Of a DNA stretch of 64,000 bases, positions 46,133-56,520 are shown piece by piece (position 1 is the first letter of the stretch; every line of letters begins with the position of its first letter). Source of the DNA: Cocos nucifera. Its lineage: Eukaryota; Streptophyta; Magnoliopsida; Arecales; Arecaceae. The stretch is from assembly GCA_006176705.1 (NCBI GenBank), contig QRFJ01000368.1:424501-488500 (forward strand), in the 5' to 3' direction. The position numbers and the translations under genes are program-made. The notes below the pieces were generated by a model. That model was not told where the DNA came from. It searched no databases and saw only the letters and a program-made list of their open reading frames with translations.

Positions 46133-48091
46133 TCAAGTCCGATCCTCATTGTTGTCCACCTCCTCCTCTTTCTCCTCTCCAGTTGGTATATTAGAGTTAG
46201 ATGTCCCAACATCCTATAATATAAAATAAAATAATATTAGCAAGTTTCAATATGGAGACGTATCTTTTCAATACAGAGATGTGTCTTTCAATACAATCCT
46301 CCAATCCTCAAATACATTATTCCTACATGTTTTATTCGATGATGCGAAGCTATATATAGACACTCCCGGCCTATCGATTGGATGGCTAAATTAAATTTTT
46401 AGTTTTTAGATTTTCTTTTCGAACTTAAACCTAAATATACGAAACTTCTAAATATGACAACTTAAAATAAATAAAAAATTTAATAGTATAATTACCTGAT
46501 GTAATGGCTAGGATAATGAGCCTAACTGGTTGTGCAGTTGCAAGTCCTAGAGAAGCTCCACGACTGTATTACGGATGGCATCCAGGAGACTCTAAGATTA
46601 TTGGCTTAGAAGACTACTCTGCATGACTTTTTTCATGTACGCATCACTCCAGGTCTGGAATATCAAGGCCTGTGAGGATACTGAAGATATTGAAGTGGTA
46701 GAGGGTCAAAGCTATAGCTGATCTTATGATCTGGCTCCTACTTACCCCTTCGGAGGCGCTAAGCCATCCCTCAAGATTAAGGAAGACTGAGAAGATGGAT
46801 TATTGCTGTACCTCTCAGCAACGTACATCGCATAACGTATCTATACAGTTTAGAAATATATTAATTTTAATATAAAAATTAGGTTCTATAACAACTTAAT
46901 TAATAAATAAAGTTTTAAATTCTTACCGTAATCTATCATGACATAGAATCTAAATAGTTACCAGTCCTCCTAGACTAATGTGCGGCCCGCTATAACTGCA
47001 ACTAGTCTGCTAGACGACCTAGCTGCCATGTCTATAATAAGTAAATAATAAAATTAAATTAATTAAAATATGTATATAAAAATTTTTATAGTTCTAGTAA
47101 AAAATTTTGATATTGATTTTTTATCAGTCTATCAGCCATAACATGTGTGCCAATCGAGGCATCCATGTGCTTAATCGAATCTTGCTGGATGGCTTAGTTC
47201 TATCGGACCCTCTACCGTCTACTAAAGTACTCCTCACTACTCACTGGTCACAGAGAGCCTGTCATATATTTGCCCGCATCTAGTGATCCATGAAGGACCA
47301 CCAATTCGTTGGTGACTGAAAATCAGAATGTTGGATGGCGCACTGCCTGAGGCTATAGAGGCCATCTCGAAGCCTCCGTATGGCCACCTTCTCGAAAGTC
47401 TGATGACCAACATTCTCATCTTAGAGAGTCTCGAATCAGTAGTACTCTTGCAAGATAAAAGCAAGCATGTATTAATATATAATTAAAATACCAACGTATC
47501 AGAAATTTAAAAATTAAACTAATTTTGACTTACTAGAAATATCTCAAAAGTTGCATCACGAGCTTCAGACGATCAACTGAAGAACTCGTTCACTGACCTC
47601 GACATCAAGCATCGAGTGATGTCGGTAACCACATGAGATATTCCAGACTCCCTAAACATACTGCAAAATTGATTTTGAAAAATAAATGTTAACTCTAGAA
47701 TGGCTAAATTTTAAACATATTAGTTGAAGTTGTAGTACTTATAAGCGGCTTTGAACATGAATGAGCTATCTATCCTCCAACCAAGTCGGAGGTGCCACGA
47801 GCCAAATGGGTCCTCGACCATGACTCTGTATTTGGAAGCCAGTCGCTACTACATGTGACTGTGGAGTTACTGGTGACCTCCTATCATCCAAACCTGAGCA
47901 TAAAATATCTAATATAAAGAATGTTATATTAGTTGGCGAAGGATAAAATAACATAAACAAAAATATATAAAGTATTAGAGTTTACCATCCAGTATAAGAG
48001 GTGCGGAATCATGCGAGCTGGCCGCATGATTGCTCTTTTCTCGAGAGTTTTGTCCCTGACTGGAACAGCTCTAACCATTAGAAGACATGAT
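46133..48091 (-). pseudogene. CACTA B Transposase_24-type gene, multi-exon
   Basis: On the minus strand a start at 48091 gives MSSNG and a Ser-rich segment. Separate blocks (exons by inference) read ASKYRVMVEDPFGSW and WRIDSSFMFKA (about 47840-47740), SGISHVVTDITRCLMSRSVNEFF (47650-47580), a WWSFMDHWMR block near 47290, and NRAIQQDSIKHMDASIGTHVM near 47190-47115, the counterpart of the RNRANR..HTxGS motif of the family. A Gln-rich helical part (46640-46500) and an acidic final exon ending EEEVDNNEDRT with TGA at 46133-46135 complete it. The protein would bind subterminal repeats. Stops and frame changes mean it is not functional. Exon borders are not certain. Confidence 0.65.
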
Positions 48092-48389
48092 GTATAATCT
48101 TTAAAAATAAAAAAATAAAAATCAAAGTAAGAAGATGATTTAAAAATTGGTTCAAATAAAATATCTATCAAAATATAACAAGATGATCAAAATTTAACTC
48201 ACGTGTAATAAAGATTATTAGTTAGCATCTGTAATATATTAATAGAAAAATAATTCTCATCCAACAGTACATAATAATGTGTTGGTCTACTTGTCCCTTG
48301 ATTTAGGCATTTCTTGATTCTCATCTAGTAGTACAAGATAATCTCAGTACATGAAAATATGAAGAAGGCTCAAATCTGCCATTAAAAAA
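48092..48389. other. upstream region of the CACTA B gene
   Basis: AT-rich DNA with no further motif. It lies between the CACTA B gene start and the duplicated flank of CACTA C. Confidence 0.35.
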
Positions 48390-48468
48390 TAAGGCATTGC
48401 AAGTTCCTCTGCACCTTTAACCATGAGGTGGCTACAAGCAATTATCCGCGATGTAACAGACCATCCGA
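48390..48468 (+). repeat. left copy of an 80 bp flank duplicated around CACTA C
   Basis: GGCATTGCAAGTTCCTCTGC...GATGTAACAGACCATCC recurs at 53878-53951 as GCATTGCAAGTTTTTTTGC...GATGTAACAAACCATCC in the same orientation. Confidence 0.88.
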
Positions 48469-48800
48469 CACTACTACAAAAATGGCCTATGGCAGCACTT
48501 AAAAATTGCTATCATACTTCTACGATAGTGATTTTCGTTAACCGCTGCTATAGATCGAACCTATGGCAGCGATTTTTATAACCGCTGCTATAGGTCTGAT
48601 ATATAGCAGCGGTTATAGAAAACTGCTGTCATAGATCGGACCTATAGCAGTGGTTATAAAAAATCATTACCATAGATCAACCTATAGTAGCAGTTCATTG
48701 TAACTGCTATGATAAATCGGATTTATAGCAGCGGTTAGTAGGAACCACTGCTATAATCTAATTTATGACAGTAGTTAATTATAACCGCTGCCATTTTTTT
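48469..48800. repeat. 5' terminus and subterminal repeats of CACTA C
   Basis: About ten copies, in both orientations, of TATGGCAGCGRTTWTTATAACC/GCTGCTATAGRTC-like units. They match the units at 53530-53867. Confidence 0.88.
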
Positions 48801-49935
48801 TTTAAAAAAAAAATACTATATAATTTTAAAATTTAATATCCATCTTCATCATTCATTATCTAAATAATTATCATTAGAGTAACTACGCAAAAGATCTCCT
48901 CGATTCGATGGCCCTAGCAACGTCGATCAGAAAAATTTCATTTCGATGATCACGAACGATGATGTGATGATCGAATAGATAGAGACCTTTGATAGATCCA
49001 AAAATCTACAATGATGATCTCGATAATATTTATAGCATACTATCAAAGTTTTACTTCAATCGAATATCATTATCTTGGTCAATTCAGTATAGATTAGTTT
49101 CGATCGTTAAATGATAAATGAGTGATCAAAGGACCAAATAGTATTCGATTATGAGATATTTTTTTATAAACGATCTTAACTACTATTTTAATTATTTTTT
49201 ATGATGATAATTATAAAATTTAACTCGTGAGATGAAGAACGATTTAAAACTATACATCTTCTGATAACCATTCTGAAACTTCATTGGTTGTTATGCTCGT
49301 GCTTTTGCAATATCTGCTTAACATGAATAGTTTATACAAAAATAATTTAAATTTTACTATCATCATCATATAAAATATTTAAAATTATAATAAAGATTAT
49401 TTAACTAAAAAATTATCTCATAATCGAACGTCATTTAACCCTTTGATCGCTTGTTTCTAATTTAACGATCGAAATTATTCCATACTAAATTGACCATGAT
49501 AACGATATTCGATTGAAGTAAAATTTCGATAGTATACTACAAACATCAACGAGATCATTGTTGCAGATTTTTAAATCCATCAGAGATCTTCATCTATCAA
49601 ATCATTGCATCATCGTTCGTAATCATCGAAATCAAATTTTTCTAATCGATGAAGCTAGGGCCATCGGATCGAGATGACCTTTTGCGATGACACTCTAATG
49701 ATAATTATTTAGATAATGAATAGTAAAGATGACCATTAAACTTTAAAATTATATAATATATAAAGAAAAAATAAAAAAAATTATTTCTCACCTATGGCAA
49801 TGGTTATTAAAAATCGCTGCTATAGATCTACAATAGCAATTATAGAACTACTATCGTAGATCTATGGCAGCGATTTTGGATAACCACTGTCGTAGATCTA
49901 GGACAGTGGTTCGATAACCACTGTTGTAGGTTAGA
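48801..49935. repeat. inverted duplication of the CACTA C 5' region
   Basis: The left arm (about 48830-49230) and right arm (about 49340-49760) are reverse complements: ATTCATTATCTAAATAATTATCATTAGA against its mirror at 49695-49728, likewise the GATGGCCCTAG and CGATCGTTAAAT segments. Subterminal repeats then recur in inverted order at 49790-49935. The spacer is about 100 bases. The arms differ by scattered substitutions, so the duplication is not recent. Confidence 0.85.
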
Positions 49936-50900
49936 TTAAAAATTTTTAAATTTTCTTTTCTCCCATGCGCGCTCGATCTCTCTTACTCTCTCTCTCCTCC
50001 TCTTCATCACCGGTTAGGCTCCTTCCCCCTCCGACCAGCGTCACCCCTCCTCCCCCCCAACCGGCGTCGACCCTCCTCCCCCCGACTAGTGTCACCCCTC
50101 TCCCTCCGACCGACGTCGCCCCTCCTTCCCCTTCGATCGGCACCATCCCTCCTTCCCCCTCCCTCTCTGACCCCCATCCTCGATCGCCCCTCTCCACCAT
50201 CCGCCACCCCCACCTAGCCCCCCCCCCTCCATCTGACCCTCCCTCGGCCCCAGTGAAAACCCCCCTCCGGAAAACCCCATCCGACCATCCCTCGACCCCC
50301 CATGAAACCCCCCCTCCGGTGAACCCCCTCCACCCTCTCGCCGGCCCCCACGAAACCCCACCCTCCCTGCATCCGACCTTCCCTCGGTCCCCAGCAAACC
50401 TCCCCTCCGACGAACCCTCATCCCGACCTTCCCTTGGGCCCCTATGAAACCCCCCTCCAGCGAACCCCCATCCACCCTCGACCCTCCGCCAACCTCCTAT
50501 GAAACTCCTCCCCCCACACTCTATCCTCTTTCAAGCCTCGGTGCAAAACCAAACCCCCCTTCCGACGAGAGCCCCCCTCCACCCTCTTTCGGCCCCCACG
50601 AAATCCCACCCCCCACCACCACCACCATTCTGACCCTTCCATGATTGAGTGTGAAGCCTCCTTCGGCCTCCTCATCACTGTGCCCCCTCTCCCTGGCCCC
50701 CCATCTCTAGCCAAACCTACTCTCTCTCTCTCTTTCCTCTTTTTCTCTCTTCTCTATCTCACTATCTTATTTTTAGTTTGTAGGTTACCTCTAGTACCGT
50801 CGTCCTCCTTTAGCATCATCGCCGATGACCCTTGGAGCTTTCGATGCAACCCACTCTCTATAGCCATAGGTATAATTTTTTTTTTATTTTATAGCATTAT
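49936..50900 (+). repeat. C-rich/CT-rich tract with degenerate 40-60 bp units
   Basis: Sharply higher GC content than the neighbourhood. Units like CCCCATGAAACCCCCCTCC and GCGAACCCCCATCCACCCTC repeat between 50240 and 50650. It is open over 160 codons as a proline- and serine-rich frame (49965-50447) and also on the other strand, which is what low-complexity DNA gives by chance. It probably serves as a leader region of the CACTA C gene or is captured host DNA. Confidence 0.6.
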
Positions 50901-51129
50901 TTATTAATCATGTATATTTATAATAATTTATAAAATATTTATAATAAATATTATAAATATTATAATTATCTGCATGCCATAATTTTTGAGTCGTGCCATG
51001 GTGGTAGCCTTGGATCGTGCCATGTCGACGGTTGTGGACTAAATCTGTCAATGAATTGAGTTTGAATCAGAACCTAGATATTCAAATCCAGACCTAATTT
51101 TAATTACTGGTACCGGATCCGAATTTGAA

Positions 51130-51480
51130 TATCTGATGGATCTGTACTTGAGAGAGGAAGGGAGGGATCCGATCTTGCTGGTAAGGGAGATCTAGAGAGG
51201 GAGAGTGGGAGATCGAGAGAGTGAGAGAGGGAAGGAGGGGGTCCGGCCTCACCAGCATCATTAGAATGGATGGAGTCTGGCCTTGCCGACGAGGAAGATC
51301 GAGAGAGTGAGAAAGGGAGGGAGGGGGGTCCAACCTCACCGACGAGGGAGATCGAAAGAGAAAGAGAGAAAGATCGAGAGATGAAAAAATTGGGAGAGAG
51401 GGATTCGGTCTCGCCACCATCATCGATGAGAGAGATCGATAGAGGGAGAGAGAAAGTGATCGAAAGGATGGCACACAGTC
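51130..51480 (+). repeat. GA-rich minisatellite in CACTA C
   Basis: Four to five degenerate units of about 70-80 bases with GAGGGAGATCGAGAGAGTGA and GGGTCCRRCCTCACC, spaced irregularly. It lies between the CT-rich tract and the gene. Confidence 0.7.
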
Positions 51481-51669
51481 GAGCCGGCTTGGATATGTAG
51501 CCGAGCTGACTTGGGCCGTGATCGAGTCGGCTGGAGGAGGATCCTAATCGGATATCTCAGGCATGAAGCCGACTATCTCAATCACGAAGCTGGCTCGACT
51601 TCCGAATGAATAGAATTTGATATGTCATGATGTTATATTGATTAATGTTCATTAACATTGTAGGTCACG

Positions 51670-53363
51670 ATGGCACCGAAATGCCATCTAGCTTTCACTC
51701 CTGTCCCTTAGCGGATTATGCGTAGTTCAGCATCCGAGGAGCAATCGAAGCATACTCCATCCACCTCGATATCGACTGCTCAGGAACCTCCATCGATGGC
51801 ATCTACTCCATCGATAACTGAGCCTCTATCGTCGTAGGCATCTGAATATACATTTTTATTATATTAGGATAATTTTATTTTTTATATAATATTTGTACAC
51901 TTATATATTTGCATAACGTATTTGCATTGTAGGTGCATCATCCAATCGAATATTTTACGATCCCATACGTATGGTACACATGTAAAATCGCCAGGATCAG
52001 ATGATGGTCTATTATGATGCGGAGGAGAGGTCGGTAAGGGAGACTACGCCGGAGATGCATTCCTTTTTTAGAGTGCTTGTGAGGTGGTTGAACATCATTT
52101 TCGTAGAGTCCAGAGACTGACGTTTGATGGATGCTATCATCAAGGATCAGGTATGGGAGGAGATATGGATAAGTATGCGTATCTTTATATTTATGCATTT
52201 TATATATTTACACTATATATGTTTGATTAGAATAATTTTATAATTAATTTTTGATAAATTTATATAGAGGAGGTACGACTTTTTCGATCACAAGAGAGCT
52301 CGAGATGTCCGATTAAAGAAGATCGAAGAGTTATACCGGGGTTACAAGATCAAGCTTCATAGAGGATGGCTCGAGCACTGATGAGACACTCTGGAGGAGC
52401 TTGTTCCTTGGATACAGGACTGTCCTCCGAGTGAGTGGGAGAGGATGGTTAGACACTGGAGGAGCAAGGAGTTCGAGGTAAAATTTTTAACTTTTAAATT
52501 TTTCAATATGCTTAAAATTTTATTTAAATATTTTTTAAATATTTATTATTTATTTGAATACTTGTTAGGCTATCTTCCATCAAAATCGAAAGAATCGTGC
52601 AGCCCAGGAGTATACGCACACTCTAGATCGTGAGTCTATGGCCAGTCGTGTGCATAGAATGGTAATTAATTCTAAATCTTACTAGATAAATTAAATTCAT
52701 ATTTTTTATCATCTTTCTGATAAATTTATTCTTTGTTATAGCTGATGAGAGATGGAGTGATGCTCAGCTATAGCAAGATCTTTCGATCCAGTCACACGGA
52801 CAAGACTGGCAGGCCGATGAATGCCGCAATCGAACGTATTTTTATAAGTATTAAATATATTAGTATATATGATTAGTATTATAGCATTTCTTATAAAATT
52901 TTATTTTAATTTATAATTACAGGATCAGTTAGATGCATTCGCGAGCAAGGACCCAGATACCTCTAGGCCCCATGACCATTTATCTCAGGTCTTGGAGCTT
53001 GAGCACTCTGGAAGGATCCGATGCAGGCCCGAACATATGCCGATGAGCTACTAATCCGAGGCAAGCTTCTTCCCATAGACTTTCGGTGTCGTCGATCGGG
53101 AGGAGCTTGAGAAGGTGTTGGCATGGGCAGATCATGCTGCAATGCGGGCAGATCGGGCTGAGGAGCGTGCATGTCATCTAAAGGGCATCATGAGAGATAT
53201 GATGTCGATGCTCAATGCATATTTTGAAGTCACAAACTTTAAAAATATGTTGGTCCGCATTCCAGCTCCAGCTCTGGCTCCAGCTTCAGTCCCAGCTCCA
53301 ACTCCAGCTCTAGCTCTCGATGACGACGATGATGACGATGATGTAGATTTAGGAGACTTTTAA
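51670..53363 (+). pseudogene. CACTA C Transposase_24-type gene, multi-exon
   Basis: The start codon at 51670 (MAPKCHLAF) follows an acceptor-like TTGTAG. A Ser/Thr-rich exon (EEQSKHTPSTSISTAQEPPS) is followed, after AT-rich introns, by YDFFDHKRARDVRLKKIEELY, YKIKLHRGWLEH and WERMVRHWRSKEFE (52270-52475), and NRKNRAAQEYTHTLDRESMA (52585-52640), the signature of the family. Next come an MRDGVMLSYSKIFRSSHTDKTG block (52745-52815) and a C-terminal part with coiled-coil-like residues and an A-P repeat. The end is DDDDDDDDVDLGDF at the TAA at 53361. The acidic tail recurs in the CACTA B gene. The protein should bind the TATAGCAGCGG repeats. Few stops remain (about 51712, 52380, 53055), so it is the least decayed of the three. 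Confidence 0.78.
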
Positions 53364-53529
53364 TGTATTTTATTTTTTTAAAAAAATATAATAATAAATA
53401 TTATTTGATAATAAAATTTTAGCATTTTAGAATAATTTTAGTATTTATTATATTTTCTTATGTTATATATCTATATTTATCAGGTAAAATATATAAAAAA
53501 ATAAAAATTTTATTTTTTAATTATTCAAG

Positions 53530-53867
53530 ATCTACGATAATGATTTTATAATTACTGTCATATCCATGCCAACCGCTGTCATAAGTTTCTAGTGTAAACG
53601 ATGCCAACCGCTGCATTAGACCTATAGCAGCGGTTAAAAAACCGCTGCTATAGATTAACTATGATAGCAATTATGTAACCGCTACTATAGATAAACCACT
53701 GCAATAGGCTATCTATAATAGTGGTTCTAACAATCACTGTCATAGAGCTACGGCAATGGCCACAGTAGCAACGGTTAGAAAACTGCTATCATAATTTATG
53801 ATAGTGATTTTTTGGACTATGGCAGCGGTTACGAACCGCTGTCATAGCCCTATTTTGTAGTAGTGTA
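53530..53867. repeat. 3' subterminal repeats and terminus of CACTA C
   Basis: Units such as CCTATAGCAGCGGTTAAAAA and ACCGCTGCTATAGAT in both orientations, ending CCTATTTTGTAGTAGTG at 53867. Confidence 0.9.
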
Positions 53868-53877
53868 AGCTTATCCT

Positions 53878-53951
53878 GCATTGCAAGTTTTTTTGCACCT
53901 TTAACCATGAGGTAGCTACAAGCGATTATCTGTGATGTAACAAACCATCCA
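53878..53951 (+). repeat. right copy of the 80 bp flank duplicated around CACTA C
   Basis: It lies ten bases after the CACTA C end and matches 48390-48467 with about nine changes. Confidence 0.88.
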
Positions 53952-54110
53952 AGCTTGACCATATAACAACAAGAACAGAATGCATCACCTTCATTTAGGT
54001 GCATCTCGCACAAGCAGCCATCATAGTCTTTCTGAGCCCTTGATTGCTTCCTCGAGTTACAAATTAGGAGTAAATTTTTTTAAAAGTAAAATAATAACTT
54101 AAAAATAAAA
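53952..54110. other. short spacer
   Basis: No feature recognised. Confidence 0.3.
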
Positions 54111-54192
54111 TTCATGTGCTTATGTAATCTAGTTATCTAGCAAGCTCCGAGTCCACATGCGTGGGACATGCATCCTAATCATTTTTATTTGC

Positions 54193-54380
54193 AATGATGT
54201 CATTTACTTCTATGACTATACTTTTGAGAATGCTACACTCTTAGTTCAAGAATGAGCTCATTATCCTTGTAAGAGATGTATCATTAGAGAAATACTTGAT
54301 AGGGATACAATAGTTACCCATTTATATAAAAGTAAATTTATGCCAAACTATAAGCATTGGTACCTGCATGGAGAGATGTG
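54193..54380 (+). pseudogene. TNP2-associated N-terminal domain fragment (left arm)
   Basis: The plus strand reads NDVIYFYDYTFENATLLV, a stop, AHYPCKRCIIREILDRDTI, HLYKSKFMPNYKHWYLHGE. The CPCxxC...HL..KGF.P.Y..W..HGE pattern is the transposase-associated domain at the N-terminus of plant CACTA TNP2 proteins, thought to bind DNA through Cys/His residues. Only this domain is present; the catalytic part is missing. It is about 60 codons and broken by one stop and a closing TGA. Confidence 0.78.
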
Positions 54381-54808
54381 AGAGACCATATGCGCGGACC
54401 AAAGGCTCTACTTATCCAACACATTATGTGCAAGAGCTTAATGGTGATAGGCTCAAATAGATGATTAGCATATTTGATAGGTTTGATATGGTTATCAGTG
54501 GAAACCAATGTAATAATCTTAGGTAACAATCTCCATAGCCATGATGAACTATAGGGTTTGCTATAGTTATAGCCTTGCTTAGTCTCTAGTTAGTAGTAAT
54601 TCTATAGAGGGTAAGTATGGCTATAACCATAGCAACCCTATAGTCTATCATGACTATAATGGTTGCAATCTAAAAGATTATTATATTGACATCCACCAAT
54701 AATCAGATTAAACACACCAAATATGCTAATCATCTGCTCAAGTCTGTCTCCATTAAGCTCTTGCACATCTTGGATAAGTAGTGCCTCCGAAGTCCTTACA
54801 ATTATCTT

Positions 54809-55015
54809 TCATGTCTCGATCTCCATACAGGTACCAATGCTTGTAGTTTGGCATAAATCTACTCCTACATAAATGGGCAAATATTGTATCTCTATTAAGC
54901 ATTTCTCTATTGACACATTCTTACAAGGATAACAAGTCCATCTTTGATCTAAGAGTGCAGCATTTTCAAAAGCATAATCACAAAAGTAAGAAACATCATT
55001 GTAAATGGGAATGGT
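54809..55015 (-). pseudogene. TNP2-associated N-terminal domain fragment (right arm)
   Basis: The minus strand reads FCDYAFENAALLDQRWTCYPCKN in one open frame. After a frameshift, FMPNYKHWYLYGDRD follows, the same domain as in the left arm. Here the Trp before the Cys pair is kept, while the left arm has a stop. Its orientation agrees with the CACTA B gene at 46133-48091, so this is probably the original copy and the left arm is the inverted duplicate. Confidence 0.75.
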
Positions 55016-55189
55016 CAGGATGTATATCCTATGTATGCAAACTTGGAGCATGCTAGATGACTAGGCTGCACGAGCACATGAAAATGGTATCTAAGCAAAT
55101 TCCATCCTAGAAACAAGCTCAAAAATTTAAAACTAATTAATTTAAATATTATTGATTTAAAATTAATTCTTTAAAAATTAATATCATCG

Positions 55190-55510
55190 GTCCAAGCGTG
55201 CAGGGCTCGAGAGGGCTGGATGCCTTGCATGCTAGCTGGGACCCAAGGCCCAAGCACGCAGGGCATGTCCTGGCTCCATGTTCACAATGCTGCCTGGACC
55301 TTTTTCTGATTCGAGCACTCTGCATGTCAAGACCTGAGTGTGCAAGACATGTATCGAACCCATGTTTGCAATACTACCTGGACCATCCCTCGATTCGAGG
55401 CTCTACATGCTGAGACCCGAGCATGCAGGGCACGTCTCAACCTCATGTTTGTAATGCTATCTAGACTTTATTTCAATTTGAACGCTTTGCATACCGAGAC
55501 CCAAATCTCA
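55190..55510 (+). repeat. GC-rich tandem repeat, about 83 bp unit, nearly four copies
   Basis: Units start at about 55192, 55248, 55334 and 55415, each with CCSAGCAYGCAGGGCA-like and CATGTTYRCAATRCTRYCTRG cores, and GATTCGAG.RCTCTRCATG ends. The spacing is 81-86 bases except for a shortened first copy. No element is attached. Confidence 0.82.
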
Positions 55511-55589
55511 TATTATTTCTAATTAAATTAATATTTAATTAATTAATTTTTTAATATTTAATAATATTTAATTAATATAATTTAAATAA

Positions 55590-55640
55590 AATTTTAGTGA
55601 TGGTATTAGCAGTTACTAATACCATCGCTAATACTCACAA
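55590..55640. repeat. CACTA B-type subterminal patch
   Basis: AGTGATGGTATTAGCAGTTAC and ACCATCGCTAATACTCAC share the ATTAGCGATGG core with 45570-45930. Confidence 0.6.
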
Positions 55641-55849
55641 TAGAAGATAGGCTATCATATAGGACTGAGGCATGGGATGGCATGCAGGGATTAAGGAATG
55701 AGGAGCTACAGGTTGGTGATTAGAGATTAAGGCTCAGGGATGCGACCGTAGATAGGAACTCGAGATCAAACTAGTAGGGCAGGGGTTGTAGTTCAAGGCT
55801 GCTGGCTGGGGGCAATGGGGTAGGGGCCATGGAAATGAGGGCACAGGGA

Positions 55850-56450
55850 TGAGCCGATGGGAGGTGGGAGGCGGTCAGGAGCTTAGAAAGACAACAGAGG
55901 GGAGGCGGGCAGGTCGGGTGTACCTAGTGGGAGGAGGCCAGGGGCTTGGAAAGGCAACTACGGAGAGATGAGTCGGGGGAAGGTGGGAGGTGGCTGGAGG
56001 CTCGCGACTGGAAGCTCGGTGAGGCACGCCAAGTGTAGCTGGAGGGAGGAGGCTAGGGGCTCAGGAAGGAGGTTGTGGAGAGGCGAGCTTGGGGGAGGCA
56101 GGCCAGAAGGAGGTGGGAGGTGGCCAAAGGCTTGCAGTCAGGAGCTCGAGGAGGTGGCTGAGGGGAGAAGGGCCAAGTGTAGCCAGAGGGAAGAGGCCAA
56201 AGACTTAGGAAGGCTACTGTGGAGGGGCGAGCCAAGGAGAAAAGGGCTAGGGTGAGGTGGGAGACAACCGAGGGCTTGGGGAAGTGACCATGAAGAGGTG
56301 GACTGGAGGGAGGCGAGCCGAGGTTTTAGGGAGATGGGAGGAGGTCAAAAGCTTGTGGTCGGGAGCTCGAGGAGGGAAGGTGGCCGGGGGCTCAGGGAGG
56401 TGGGAGGTGGCCGAGGGTTCGGGGTGGCGGGTGGCTGAAAACTTGCTATA
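55850..56450 (+). repeat. G-rich minisatellite, about 115-145 bp higher-order unit
   Basis: Repeated segments such as GGGAGGAGGCCAGGGGCTTGG (55931), GGGAGGAGGCTAGGGGCTCAGG (56043) and GGGAAGAGGCCAAAGACTTAGG (56189) alternate with GAGGTGGGAGGTGGCC blocks. GC content is far above the surroundings. Open frames of 60-95 codons on both strands are by-products. Confidence 0.78.
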
Positions 56451-56472
56451 AGAGTCAGCAAGAAAATATTTC

Positions 56473-56474
<2 letters not shown>

Positions 56475-56516
<42 letters not shown>
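56475..56516 (+). repeat. (GA)n microsatellite
   Basis: About 21 uninterrupted GA units follow directly after the minisatellite. Confidence 0.97.

Positions 56517-56519
<3 letters not shown>

Positions 56520-56520
<1 letters not shown>

Larger units (their letters stand above)
48469..53867 (+). mobile_element. CACTA transposon C, complete, with one gene
   Basis: The ends CACTACTACAAAAATGGCC (48469) and the reverse complement CACTACTACAAAATAGGGC (53867) are near-perfect terminal inverted repeats. Subterminal repeats based on TATAGCAGCGGTT lie at both sides. Inside are a long inverted duplication, a CT-rich tract, a GA-rich minisatellite and one multi-exon Transposase_24-type gene. No TNP2 gene is present, so it would need a transposase from elsewhere. 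The flanking bases do not give a clear 3 bp target duplication. Confidence 0.9.
54111..55084. repeat. 1 kb inverted repeat built from a TNP2 transposase 5' region
   Basis: The arm starting TTCATGTGCT at 54111 and the reverse complement of the arm ending near 55084 align for about 470 bases, right into the centre near 54600: GTGCAAGAGCTTAATGG, GATGATTAGCATATTTG and CTATAGGGTTTGCTATAG all have mirrored partners. Both arms carry the coding sequence for the same transposase domain. Identity is clearly below 100 percent, but the structure is continuous, so a transcript across it would fold into a long hairpin. Confidence 0.85.
45555..55640 (-). mobile_element. CACTA transposon B, decayed and interrupted (right end unresolved)
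   Basis: The left terminus CATTATAAGAATCTAG is a mutated CACTACAAGAAA-type end. It is followed by subterminal repeats built on ATTAGCGATGGC (45570-45930). A Transposase_24-type gene on the minus strand, a TNP2 N-terminal fragment (in a hairpin) and another patch of similar subterminal repeats (55590-55630) suggest one element read right to left. CACTA C is inserted within it. No right-hand GTAGTG end is found, so the border is uncertain. Confidence 0.6.

Noticed and set aside
49965..50447. 160-codon proline-rich frame as a protein gene
   Set aside because: The opposite strand is also open over long stretches (90-127 codons), the codons follow a CT-rich degenerate repeat, and there is no domain or plausible exon context.
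51100..51500. overlapping 124- and 76-codon frames as genes
   Set aside because: Both are products of the GA-rich minisatellite (Ser/Leu-rich on one strand, Arg/Glu-rich on the other).
53952..54110. right-hand terminus of CACTA B
   Set aside because: No GTAGTG end or subterminal repeats are present here; the B-type motifs recur only at 55590-55630.
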